A stretch of 64,000 nt of DNA, taken from positions 62,001 to 126,000 of the forward strand of contig NZ_JBHSMC010000005.1 of the NCBI RefSeq assembly GCF_042655485.1, read 5' to 3'. The notes under the pieces are model-generated. The model saw only the letters and a program-made list of their open reading frames with translations. It ran no database searches and was not told where the DNA came from. Shown here piece after piece: positions 54,256 to 62,195 of the stretch. Every line of letters begins with the position of its first letter. Position 1 is the stretch's first letter. The position numbers were made by a program, and so were the translations under genes. Source of the stretch: Lederbergia graminis. Lineage in GTDB: Bacteria > Bacillota > Bacilli > Bacillales > Bacillaceae_C.

Positions 54256-55291
54256 TTGTTACATCCTCATTTAGTAGATCACAGGAATGAATCTTCTTCT
54301 TATTTGCTAAGTAGCTAATTCCTGGGCCAGGTTGACAAGTATGGATATCTTTCACCATTGGAAGTCCTTGTAGTGTTTTATAAACTATTTCTTCATTTTT
54401 AGATTCACATATAACTTTGACATTTGGACCAGCATCAATTGTAAAATATGCTTCAATACCTTTTGCACGCAATTCTTGAATCACATTCATTATCTCTATC
54501 GTAGCACCTTGCCAATACATAAACGGTGGATTAGCACCTAAAGTAGTGGCATGCATCTTCAAAGCATTTTTCTCTAAAACAGTTCCCAGCTTTTCAAAAT
54601 CACGTTCATTTATTGCATGACGTGCAATAGAAAGATCTTGGTCAATCGTTTCTAGCCAACCCGAGTAGAAAACTGAAGTTTGGACGGTTCGTTTCATCCC
54701 TTCTCTACTTAATATCTTTTTCGGTTTAGATTCCAACAGTACAGACAGTATGCTTAGCTTCCATTCATTTGGGTGTAACAGTTGTTCTGCATAGGAGTCG
54801 GTTCCATCCTCTTTTTCCCCTTTATGCCATTCTACAAAGCCACCATATATGGAGCGACAAGCTGATCCTGAACCTTGTCGTGCAATTTGTGATAATTCTC
54901 TAGAATCTAAATCTAAACCAATTGCCTTTGTTGCTGCAGCTGCCAATGCAGCGAAGCCAGATGCAGATGATGCAAATCCTGCAGACGTCGGAACATCATT
55001 AATGGAATCTACTACCGCAAAAATATTCCGTCCCACTAGCTTTCGAATTATATTCAAGGGCCGTGAAATCTTTTCTGTTTCCTCTTTACTAGCGATATTT
55101 CCATTTAATAAAAACATATCTTCATTTAAACAAGAACAAAATTGCACTGTTGTTGTCGTATAAAACTTATCTAATGTGATGGAGATACTATTATTCATAG
55201 GTAATATAAGTTCTTCATTACGTTTACCCCAATATTTTATTAGTGCAATATTCGTGTGGGCACGTGCTGTTACTGCCTCCAATTCATTCAC
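54248..55291 (-). CDS. mvaD: Diphosphomevalonate decarboxylase
   Basis: A 347-residue GHMP-fold enzyme that makes isopentenyl diphosphate from mevalonate diphosphate. Typical motifs: NIALIKYWGKRNEELILPMN, VPTSAGFASSASGFAALAAA, GSGSACRSIYGGFVEW and the catalytic Asp in YFTIDAGPNVKV. It overlaps both neighbours by eight bases. Confidence 0.95.
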   Translation of the reverse strand: MNELEAVTARAHTNIALIKYWGKRNEELILPMNNSISITLDKFYTTTTVQFCSCLNEDMFLLNGNIASKEETEKISRPLNIIRKLVGRNIFAVVDSINDVPTSAGFASSASGFAALAAAATKAIGLDLDSRELSQIARQGSGSACRSIYGGFVEWHKGEKEDGTDSYAEQLLHPNEWKLSILSVLLESKPKKILSREGMKRTVQTSVFYSGWLETIDQDLSIARHAINERDFEKLGTVLEKNALKMHATTLGANPPFMYWQGATIEIMNVIQELRAKGIEAYFTIDAGPNVKVICESKNEEIVYKTLQGLPMVKDIHTCQPGPGISYLANKKKIHSCDLLNEDVTNV

Positions 55292-56240
55292 CCCTATCTA
55301 AGCCAAATTGAAAATACCATGTTTGGTTCGCTCCTGCTTTTTTTAATTGTTTTGAAACGATTCTTGCATGTTCGATACTATTTGCCAAAGCAATTATGCA
55401 ACCGCCTCTTCCTCCACCTGTTAATTTAGCTCCGAGTGCTCCTTCTTGCAATGCTACATCTACTAAATAATCTATACCTTGATCACTTACACCTAATAGA
55501 ACTAATTCCTTTTGTGCAAGATTCATCATTTCTCCAAGTGTAGTCGCATCACCTATTAGTAGAGCTTCTTTTGCTTTATACGTATATAGTTCTAATAGAT
55601 TGATGGAATTCTCTGTTCTACTTGGTTCTGCTATATACTTTTCACGTATACTTTCTACTGCAGTACGTGTATCACCGACTCTACCAGAATCTCCTACAAC
55701 GACATAAAACGGGTCTTGTATATGTAACGGAATGATAGGTTTCTTTTTTTGAAACCAAATGGGGTGCTCGCTGGATGCAGCAAACATATCTATCCCACTA
55801 GGATTCCCGTGAGCATATTTTTCAGCATTATGGACTAAATGCATTAGTAGTTTTTCATCGATTGGTAGCTTATAAAAGGAAAATAAACTGCGAACAATCG
55901 CAATTGCTAATGCAGCACTAGACCCTAATCCTCTCCCAATAGGAATGCTGGAAGATATTCTTATAAGAAAACCCTCCTGAGGCTTATTTAACAACTTACA
56001 GGTTTCCAATATACAAGCAGAAATTCCAATAAGCATATCTGGGATTTCTGATAGTAAACCACTATAGTAAGGAGATTCCATCATAATCGGACCATTCATC
56101 CCAAATACTTCTGACTTCGCCTCTATCGTTGGAAAAGGAAGTGCTATTGCAGGTTTTCCATAAACTACCGAGTGCTCACCAATCAATATTAGTTTGCTGT
56201 AGGATGTACCAATGCCGAAATCATTAGAGGTTTTATTCAA
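55284..56240 (-). CDS. mvaK1: Mevalonate kinase
   Basis: A GHMP kinase of about 318 residues that phosphorylates mevalonate. Motifs: KLILIGEHSVVYGKPAIALP, PIGRGLGSSAALAIAIV, NPSGIDMFAA with the catalytic Asp, and AKLTGGGRGGCIIALA. I prefer the TTG start because GGAGGTG lies exactly six bases before it; an ATG five codons upstream overlaps that site. About 40 bases separate it from the TctA-like gene. Confidence 0.93.
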   Translation of the reverse strand: MNKTSNDFGIGTSYSKLILIGEHSVVYGKPAIALPFPTIEAKSEVFGMNGPIMMESPYYSGLLSEIPDMLIGISACILETCKLLNKPQEGFLIRISSSIPIGRGLGSSAALAIAIVRSLFSFYKLPIDEKLLMHLVHNAEKYAHGNPSGIDMFAASSEHPIWFQKKKPIIPLHIQDPFYVVVGDSGRVGDTRTAVESIREKYIAEPSRTENSINLLELYTYKAKEALLIGDATTLGEMMNLAQKELVLLGVSDQGIDYLVDVALQEGALGAKLTGGGRGGCIIALANSIEHARIVSKQLKKAGANQTWYFQFGLDRGE

Positions 56241-56279
56241 ATAATACACCTCCATCTTTCCATCTTTTTTACATGTTGA

Positions 56280-57635
56280 TTATCCCGCTAATTTACTTAT
56301 TAACCAAGGTGCTGAATAAAGTATCATGAATAAGACACCGTAATTTATTCCCCAACGATGTAATAATCCCGCAACTAAACCAATTAGAATTACACCACCA
56401 ATGTTTAACCAACCTGCGTCCATAAATGCAAGTAAGATAACAAGACCAAAAAATAATCCTAGCATTGCTTCATGAGGAACCCATTTAAAAACAAAAACAC
56501 AAATTTGTTGAGAATACTTCACAATCACAAAATAGGTTATGCCTAGTGCAACGATAGCACCTATTATAGTAGCCCATACAAAATCAGACATCGACAATAT
56601 ATGATGCATGTTATGTTCTAAAGTAAATACAGGAGGTGCATTAAATAAAGCATTTGCAGGTCCCAAGGCAACAGAAGACAAAGGGATTCCTAATGCAATT
56701 AATGGGATAAGTGTACCGGATATGTATGTAGCATTTGCTAAAGCCTCCATACATGCTATTGCTAACGATGATTTCTTTACTGAATCTTTGATTCGACTTG
56801 AAAACAATTCCCCAACTAATACAGTTGTTCCAACAGCACTCAATATAAAGGTCATTGAACCAATTACAGAAGAAATAGAGCTTTTCACAACTTCTTCCCT
56901 TGTTAATATTTTAAATGGATTTGGAAATTTCATTTTTTCTTTGTTTTTATTTAGGAGAATTGTTTTTTTACCATAACGTTCAAGGCTATTTCGTTTTTCT
57001 TTATTTAGTAATTCAAATAATGTAATAATAACTGGCCCAATTGTAATTCCTAAGAAAAAAGATATAAATACATTTGTGCCTTCAGGGACAATTCCTAACC
57101 CCCAATATAAATGTCTTAATCCTTGTATTAGTAATGCAAATGGAATGATAGCTGCTAGTGCAAGTAACCTATTTTTTGATAAAAGTGCTAATATAATCGT
57201 ACCGATGAAAAAAAGAGGATTGGCAAAATCTTTTATGGCGTCGGCTACTGGTATTAGTGCATTTGCAAGGAGCAAACTAACTGGTACTGCTACTAATGTT
57301 CCAACAACGGATCCGGAGACCATCTTACGAATACTCACATCTGCAAATCCATGTTTTTTTAATACTAGAGCATGTTCTACCATAGGAGTTGCCATTACTC
57401 CCCCAGGAATTCCGGCAACAGCAACTGGGACAGAATCAGTTAATTTATTTGCAATGATTGCAGACATAAAGAAAGTTAGAACTAATATTGGTTCTAGCCC
57501 AGATAATACAATTACTAACATTACAGGCGCTATCGTTGCCGTTTCATCTGTACCGGGGGCTATTCCAACGATTGTATAGATTACTGCACCTAATATCGCA
57601 ACCATTACCATTTGTAATATTAATATCGGATCCAT
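56280..57635 (-). CDS. TctA-like carboxylate transporter permease
   Basis: A 451-residue protein with about eleven to twelve hydrophobic segments and the glycine/proline-rich loops of the TctA family (tripartite tricarboxylate transporter large permease): VGIAPGTDETATIAPVMLVI near the N-terminus and AVAGIPGGVMATPMVEH. No TctC-type binding protein or full TctB subunit is encoded nearby. It shares one Fur-controlled operon with the mevalonate kinases, so mevalonate or another carboxylate is a reasonable guess for the substrate; a ferric-citrate link is the main alternative. Its start overlaps the upstream stop (TAATG). Confidence 0.78.
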   Translation of the reverse strand: MDPILILQMVMVAILGAVIYTIVGIAPGTDETATIAPVMLVIVLSGLEPILVLTFFMSAIIANKLTDSVPVAVAGIPGGVMATPMVEHALVLKKHGFADVSIRKMVSGSVVGTLVAVPVSLLLANALIPVADAIKDFANPLFFIGTIILALLSKNRLLALAAIIPFALLIQGLRHLYWGLGIVPEGTNVFISFFLGITIGPVIITLFELLNKEKRNSLERYGKKTILLNKNKEKMKFPNPFKILTREEVVKSSISSVIGSMTFILSAVGTTVLVGELFSSRIKDSVKKSSLAIACMEALANATYISGTLIPLIALGIPLSSVALGPANALFNAPPVFTLEHNMHHILSMSDFVWATIIGAIVALGITYFVIVKYSQQICVFVFKWVPHEAMLGLFFGLVILLAFMDAGWLNIGGVILIGLVAGLLHRWGINYGVLFMILYSAPWLISKLAG

Positions 57636-57901
57636 TATTCATCGTCCTCTGCATCTTGAAAAGTTCGTTTTGGTTTTACTAGAATACTGCATATAATAAA
57701 ACCGATTATTGCGCCTCCTAAACCGAAAAACAATGGCTTTGGTGGATCATTAGGTGCAATAAAATACCCAACTAACGTCGTTACACTACATATTAGAAGT
57801 GATAGTACTAGGTCTTTAATATTAACAAGGTCTTCCCATACCTCCACATTGTTCCTATCTTTATCGATAATTATCCGATTACTATCTCGATTATTTCCCA
57901 T
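57635..57901 (-). CDS. Small two-TM protein, first gene of the mevalonate operon
   Basis: An 88-residue protein I do not recognise. A hydrophilic N-terminus (RIIIDKDRNNVEVWEDLVNI) is followed by two membrane helices (about residues 29-46 and 54-73) and an acidic C-terminus (DAEDDE). It is translationally coupled to the TctA-like permease, so it probably serves as its small subunit in place of the four-TM TctB. The start chosen has AGAGG eight bases upstream; an upstream TTG would add eight residues. Directly behind the Fur-type promoter. Confidence 0.7.
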   Translation of the reverse strand: MGNNRDSNRIIIDKDRNNVEVWEDLVNIKDLVLSLLICSVTTLVGYFIAPNDPPKPLFFGLGGAIIGFIICSILVKPKRTFQDAEDDE

Positions 57902-57974
57902 TATCAAAACCTCTTTCTCTTTCAAACCTTCATACCTAGTTTCAGTACAATTGAAAAGGATTATTCACAAACTT

Positions 57975-58003
57975 ATTATATTGATATTGAGAATCATTAT
58001 CAA
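57975..58003 (-). promoter_or_regulatory. Sigma-A promoter with embedded Fur box
   Basis: On the minus strand TTGATA, 17 bp, TATAAT, about 70 bases before the first gene of the mevalonate operon. Within it, 57983-58001 reads GATATTGAGAATCATTATC, which matches the 19-bp Fur consensus at 17 positions and overlaps the -35. Fur with iron would block RNA polymerase here. An adjacent inverted repeat (TATCAAC / GTTGATA) may extend the site. Confidence 0.8.
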
Positions 58004-58153
58004 CTATATTGTTGATAACTTCACAATATCTCATATATAAAATTATTTGCACAGTATATTAAAAAATTTTAGTTCTTTAAGAAGTGCATATGATTAGCTT
58101 TACCGTTATTAGTTACATTATATTAAGGTATATAATATTGATGGAGGTTGATA

Positions 58154-58621
58154 ATGATGTCATCTATATCCTTACAACATTTTCAATTTGCTAGAAGTGG
58201 AACATTAGGTTTGCTGAAAGGAATAAATGAAACAAAATGGGATGAGCAACCTATTGGATTTCCCAATAATATCCGATGGAATGCTGGGCATATTTTTGTT
58301 TCAGCTGAATTCTTTTTACATCAAGCGGATGAAGAGTATGAAATGAAGCATGGTGATTGGGCGGGGCTTTTTGCTACTGGTACAAAACCAGCAGATTGGA
58401 GCAATAATATTCCTAGTGCTTCTGATATTATTTCAGCTCTTGAAGAGCAAGCTAAACGAGTTGAAGCTCATTTCAGAGATAAAACTGTGAATAGCGCAAG
58501 TAAATCAGTCACAATAGGTCCACTTGAAATGAATACTGTTGACGCTTTAGTTCAGTTTAATACATTTCATGAAGGAAATCATATAGGCATCATAAAATCG
58601 CTAAACAATGTTTTAAAGTAA
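58154..58621 (+). CDS. DinB-family protein
   Basis: A 155-residue DinB/YfiT-like four-helix protein. The metal-binding His residues expected for the fold are in RWNAGHIFVSAEFFLHQA and FNTFHEGNHIGIIKSL. Members include thiol S-transferases; the substrate here is unknown. The ATG after GGAGGTTGATA is the better start. Divergent from the mevalonate operon, about 150 bases from the Fur box, and only 27 bases before the HesB-like gene. Confidence 0.85.
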   Translation: MMSSISLQHFQFARSGTLGLLKGINETKWDEQPIGFPNNIRWNAGHIFVSAEFFLHQADEEYEMKHGDWAGLFATGTKPADWSNNIPSASDIISALEEQAKRVEAHFRDKTVNSASKSVTIGPLEMNTVDALVQFNTFHEGNHIGIIKSLNNVLK

Positions 58622-58648
58622 TCCACACCACTACGGAGGAATCTATCA

Positions 58649-58948
58649 ATGAAATGTAAATTAAATCGAAACGCAGCAAAATACTTCAAAAAGTTGTTAG
58701 CTACGGAAGAGGCAGAAGGAAAGATGATTAGAGTGTTTGTAACTCATCAACATGGTGACCATGCGCACTATGATTATATGTTAGATACACCAACTGAAAA
58801 CGATGAAGTGGTTCATACCGATAAAGAAATTGATATTATTTTGGAAAAAAACAACCCATTCTTAGATGGAGTTTGGCTACAGTATTTTTATGTTCCAAGA
58901 GAAGAAATGTCTATTACAAATCCTTCATTTGGACATCATCATCATTAA
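58649..58948 (+). CDS. HesB-like protein without the cluster cysteines
   Basis: A 99-residue protein with the HesB/IscA-like fold pattern (LNRNAAKYFKKLLATEE and DGVWLQYFYV), but the three conserved cysteines of A-type Fe-S carriers are missing; the only Cys is residue 3. Instead it is rich in His: THQHGDHAHYDY in the middle and four His at the C-terminus. It may bind a metal other than as an Fe-S cluster, or be structural. ACGGAGGA precedes the ATG. Probably co-transcribed with the DinB-like gene. Confidence 0.72.
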   Translation: MKCKLNRNAAKYFKKLLATEEAEGKMIRVFVTHQHGDHAHYDYMLDTPTENDEVVHTDKEIDIILEKNNPFLDGVWLQYFYVPREEMSITNPSFGHHHH

Positions 58949-59065
58949 GTTCTTTTAGGCATTAACCAAATGTCATATCGAACAATGCGCATGTAATAAT
59001 AGTGCAAAGGAGAGACAGATCGCTTTCCCATAAGCCCTCTGGTATTTCCTCCGATTATTAAAATT

Positions 59066-59123
59066 AAAATAAGATCTGAGCTTCCTTGAAGAAATTCAAG
59101 TAAAAGTTCAGATCTTATTTTTT
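59066..59123. terminator. Convergent terminator
   Basis: AAAATAAGATCTGA.CTT and AAGTTCAGATCTTATTTT pair over about 16 bases, with TTTTTT on the plus strand and AAAT before on the other side; it separates the HesB-like gene from trpG. Confidence 0.8.
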
Positions 59124-59165
59124 ATCTATTAAAGCATTATACGAAAGAAGGTTACTTCTTACGTT

Positions 59166-59747
59166 TCATACTCTCACTCTAATTTCATTTAAGAAATTGC
59201 TTAACATTTGTTTTCCTGTCTCTGTTCCCACTGACTCTGGATGAAATTGTAATCCATATAATGGATATTTTTCGTGCACCATCGCCATAATTTCTTGATC
59301 ATCATTAGATGTAGCGGTTACTTTCAATTCATCAGGTAACGTAGTTTTTTCTACAATTAATGAATGATAACGCATTACATCTAGAGGATTTGGTAATTGT
59401 TCAAAGATACCTTCCTCTCCATGTGTTATAGAAGAAATTTTACCGTGCATGACCTTCTCGGCTTTTTCTACTCTTGCTCCAAATGCATAACCGATGGATT
59501 GATGGCCTAAACAAATTCCTAATATTGGTATTTTTTTATATAAAGACTTAATGATGTCGACACATATTCCTGCATTTTCAGGCCGACCTGGTCCTGGGGA
59601 TAATACGATTGCTTCTGGATTTAAGTCTTCAATTTCTTTGATAGTTACCTTATCATTTCGCTTAACAACGATTTCTTCACCAAGCTCACCTAAATACTGA
59701 TATAGATTAAAAGTGAATGAGTCATAATTATCGATAAGTAAAATCAT
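59166..59747 (-). CDS. trpG: Anthranilate synthase glutamine amidotransferase
   Basis: A 193-residue class I amidotransferase. The triad is Cys in GICLGHQSIGY, and His and Glu in LQFHPESVG. It gives ammonia to TrpE, and in bacilli often also to PabB. It overlaps trpE by four bases and is the last gene, so trpDCFBA must be elsewhere. The Trp T-boxes upstream support the trp assignment over pabA. Confidence 0.92.
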   Translation of the reverse strand: MILLIDNYDSFTFNLYQYLGELGEEIVVKRNDKVTIKEIEDLNPEAIVLSPGPGRPENAGICVDIIKSLYKKIPILGICLGHQSIGYAFGARVEKAEKVMHGKISSITHGEEGIFEQLPNPLDVMRYHSLIVEKTTLPDELKVTATSNDDQEIMAMVHEKYPLYGLQFHPESVGTETGKQMLSNFLNEIRVRV

Positions 59748-61138
59748 TTGTCTTCCTCCAAAAATGCTCTTAGTTTATGAATCGTTTCTTCATATTCTTT
59801 TTGAGGTACAGAATCATACACAATACCAGCACCTGCTTGAATATAAACTTGATTATCTTTAATAAACGCAGTTCTAATTGCTAATGCAAAATCCATATTA
59901 CCATTTGCTGATAAATACCCAACAGCTCCTGAGTAGACTCCACGTTTTACATCTTCTAATTCATTAATTATTTCCATTGCTCTTATCTTCGGTGCACCAG
60001 AGACAGTACCAGCAGGTAAGCATGCAATTAAAGCATCAATTGGTGAATAAGCTGAAGTAAGTTCTCCGCTCACTTCTGAAACAATGTGCATCACATGTTT
60101 ATATTTTTCAATCTTCATATACTTATCAATCTGTACAGACCCAAATTCACTAACTCTCCCAATATCATTACGACCAAGGTCTACTAACATTCGATGTTCA
60201 GCCAATTCTTTTTCATCTGCAAGTAATTCTAGCTCCAGTTGCTTATCTTCTTCCTGCGTATTTCCACGTGGCCTAGTCCCTGCAATTGGATTTGTTATTA
60301 CTTTATTGTCCGTAGCTTTAATTAAACTTTCAGGTGATACGCCAGCAACAATAAAGTCGTCAAAATCAAAGTAATACATATAGGGTGAAGGGTTCTTCAC
60401 TCTCAACTTTCTGTAAAAGGAAAAAGCCTCTCCTTCAATCGTAGCTTTCATACGCTGTGATAACACAACTTGGAAAATATCTCCTTCTACAATGTATTCT
60501 TTCGCTTTTTTTACCATTTGTATAAAATCATCTTCTGTAATTGTAGATTCATAAGCGGAAATGTTCACTGGTAATTGATCCATTTCTTTACCATCTTGAA
60601 TTTCAGCTTTAATGTCTTGAAGTCGTGATTGCAATTGCTCACTTGTCGTACTTTCACGTAGCGGTGTAGCTACTAAGTATACTTTCTGCTCTAAATGATC
60701 AAATACGATGACTTCTTCAAACATCATGAAATGCACGTCAGGAATTTGCAATTCATCTTTTGGAATTTCTCCAATTTGTTCATAATGACGTACAACATCA
60801 TACCCAACAAATCCTACCGCACCACCAATAAAAGGAATCTTTTCCTTACCAACAGAAATTTCCTTTGGCATTATGTCTTTTAACAATTCTAATGGTTTTT
60901 GAGATATCGGTTCTTCTCCTTCCTCCGTTACAAGAATAGAACCATATTCATACCCTTTTAATTCAAAAGTAGGTTGTGCTCCAATAAAAGAATAACGACC
61001 AGAATTTTCATGTTTTAACGAACTTTCAAGTAAAAACTTTTTCTTCCCAGATAACCGTTGATAAATGGAAATAGGTGTCAATGTATCTCCTTGCAATTCC
61101 TCCACAAAATAATTACTTTCACTAATTGTCTTTATCAT
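59744..61138 (-). CDS. trpE: Anthranilate synthase component I
   Basis: A 464-residue chorismate-using enzyme that makes anthranilate. The N-terminal feedback region has the LLESS motif (KKFLLESSLKHENSGRYSF); the chorismate domain has GDIFQVVLSQRM, NPSPYMYYFDF, IAGTRPRGNTQEED and GTVSGAPKIRAMEII. AAAGGAGAT precedes the ATG. Regulated by two consecutive tryptophan T-boxes. Confidence 0.95.
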   Translation of the reverse strand: MIKTISESNYFVEELQGDTLTPISIYQRLSGKKKFLLESSLKHENSGRYSFIGAQPTFELKGYEYGSILVTEEGEEPISQKPLELLKDIMPKEISVGKEKIPFIGGAVGFVGYDVVRHYEQIGEIPKDELQIPDVHFMMFEEVIVFDHLEQKVYLVATPLRESTTSEQLQSRLQDIKAEIQDGKEMDQLPVNISAYESTITEDDFIQMVKKAKEYIVEGDIFQVVLSQRMKATIEGEAFSFYRKLRVKNPSPYMYYFDFDDFIVAGVSPESLIKATDNKVITNPIAGTRPRGNTQEEDKQLELELLADEKELAEHRMLVDLGRNDIGRVSEFGSVQIDKYMKIEKYKHVMHIVSEVSGELTSAYSPIDALIACLPAGTVSGAPKIRAMEIINELEDVKRGVYSGAVGYLSANGNMDFALAIRTAFIKDNQVYIQAGAGIVYDSVPQKEYEETIHKLRAFLEEDK

Positions 61139-61167
61139 CTAAGTATCTCCTTTCGGCTCTATGAAAT

Positions 61168-61425
61168 AAAAAAGTCCTCTATACACAATTAGTCATTGTA
61201 TATAGAGGACGATTGGACTGACCGTGGTGCCACCTCAATTGGAGCATAATTGCTCCCGCTCAACAGGTAAATTTCATACCTTTCCATTAACGGTGGATGC
61301 CGTGCAACCATACTGTTAATTCAGGCTGCCTCTCATAAGTCCATTCCACGGAATGTTCATACCGGTTCCCAGCTAACCCGGCTCTCTGAAATGAACATAC
61401 TCCATGTACTACTCTTAATCATCGA
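61168..61425 (-). ncRNA. Trp T-box 2 (gene-proximal)
   Basis: Minus-strand leader with AGAGTAGTA, a stem I containing CAGAGAGCCGGG, the specifier context GAATGGACTT (UGG, Trp), the T-box GGTGGCACCACGG and a terminator (GTCCTCTATA / TATAGAGGAC plus TTTTTT) 30 bases before trpE. Confidence 0.93.
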
Positions 61426-61453
61426 TTTATTAAAATATTTTTTTTATACACAA

Positions 61454-61722
61454 AAAGGGCCTCTATCCATAAAAAGGACGAGAGACCCGTGGTGCCACCT
61501 TTATTAGCTAAATACTTTAGCTCACTTTCCTATTACCTGTAAGATAATATTGTCTCTTATAACGATGAGACTGTTCGCCAAAGCCTACTACATTCGTTAA
61601 ATCGGTTCGGTTTGGGGGCTCGGAAGTCCATTCGCTTAGCATCCACACTGATTTTCACCAACCATCAGCTCTCTACAAGTTTCAGCTAAGGTACTACTCT
61701 TCGTCATTGCCGAAGTTATATT
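61454..61722 (-). ncRNA. Trp T-box 1 (promoter-proximal)
   Basis: A second full T-box directly upstream of the first: AGAGTAGTACC, GTAGAGAGCTGATGGTTGGTG, specifier context GAATGGACTT (UGG), GGTGGCACCACGGG and a terminator (GGGTCTCT / AGAGGCCC plus TTTTT). Both must read through for trpE to be made. Confidence 0.93.
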
Positions 61723-61728
61723 AGCTTT

Positions 61729-61757
61729 ATAATAATGATAGTTAATTCAAAAGTCAA
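61729..61757 (-). promoter_or_regulatory. Sigma-A promoter of trpEG
   Basis: TTGACT and TATTAT separated by 17 bases on the minus strand, just upstream of T-box 1 and directly past the arsC stop codon. Confidence 0.75.
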
Positions 61758-61761
61758 TAAT

Positions 61762-62181
61762 TTATTTCCCTGTTTCAGAAAATTCTTTTATTCTTGTTTC
61801 GATTTGATCACGTACCCGTTGAAAAACTTTCCATTTTTCTTCCTCTGACCCTACTGCTTTTGCAGGATCGTCAAAGCCCCAATGCCATCTTGTTTTTTCT
61901 GGAGGTGTTGTTGGACATTTATCATTTGCATCTCCACAGAGTGTGACAATATAATCTGCCTTTTCTAATAATGATTTGTCAATGATATCTGAAGTTTGAA
62001 AAGAAATATCCACTTCAACTTCTGCCATTGCTTTCACAGCGTTTGGATTTAGTCCATGTGATTCAATTCCTGCAGAATATACTTCAAATCTATCCCCAAG
62101 ATATTTCTTTCCAAAACCTTCTGCCATCTGACTTCTGCATGAATTTCCAGTACATAAAAAGTATATTATTTTCTTATCCAT
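61762..62181 (-). CDS. arsC: Arsenate reductase, thioredoxin-linked
   Basis: A 139-residue ArsC of the low-molecular-weight phosphatase fold, reducing arsenate to arsenite. The P-loop is FLCTGNSCRSQMAEG, with the nucleophilic Cys, and the redox cysteine pair lies in VTLCGDANDKCPTTPP. GAGGAGATTTATCT precedes the chosen ATG; an upstream start overlapping arsB is unlikely. Last gene of arsRBC. Confidence 0.95.
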   Translation of the reverse strand: MDKKIIYFLCTGNSCRSQMAEGFGKKYLGDRFEVYSAGIESHGLNPNAVKAMAEVEVDISFQTSDIIDKSLLEKADYIVTLCGDANDKCPTTPPEKTRWHWGFDDPAKAVGSEEEKWKVFQRVRDQIETRIKEFSETGK

Positions 62182-62195
62182 AGATAAATCTCCTC

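Noticed and set aside
57076..57579. 167-codon frame opposite the TctA-like gene
   Set aside because: The minus strand encodes a coherent polytopic permease coupled to its neighbours; this frame has no start signals.
57975..58003. Fur box assigned to the divergent DinB-like gene
   Set aside because: It lies about 150 bases from that gene but coincides exactly with the -35 and spacer of the minus-strand promoter.
59166..61138. Assignment as pabA-pabB
   Set aside because: The LLES feedback motif in component I and two UGG T-boxes upstream point to trpE-trpG.
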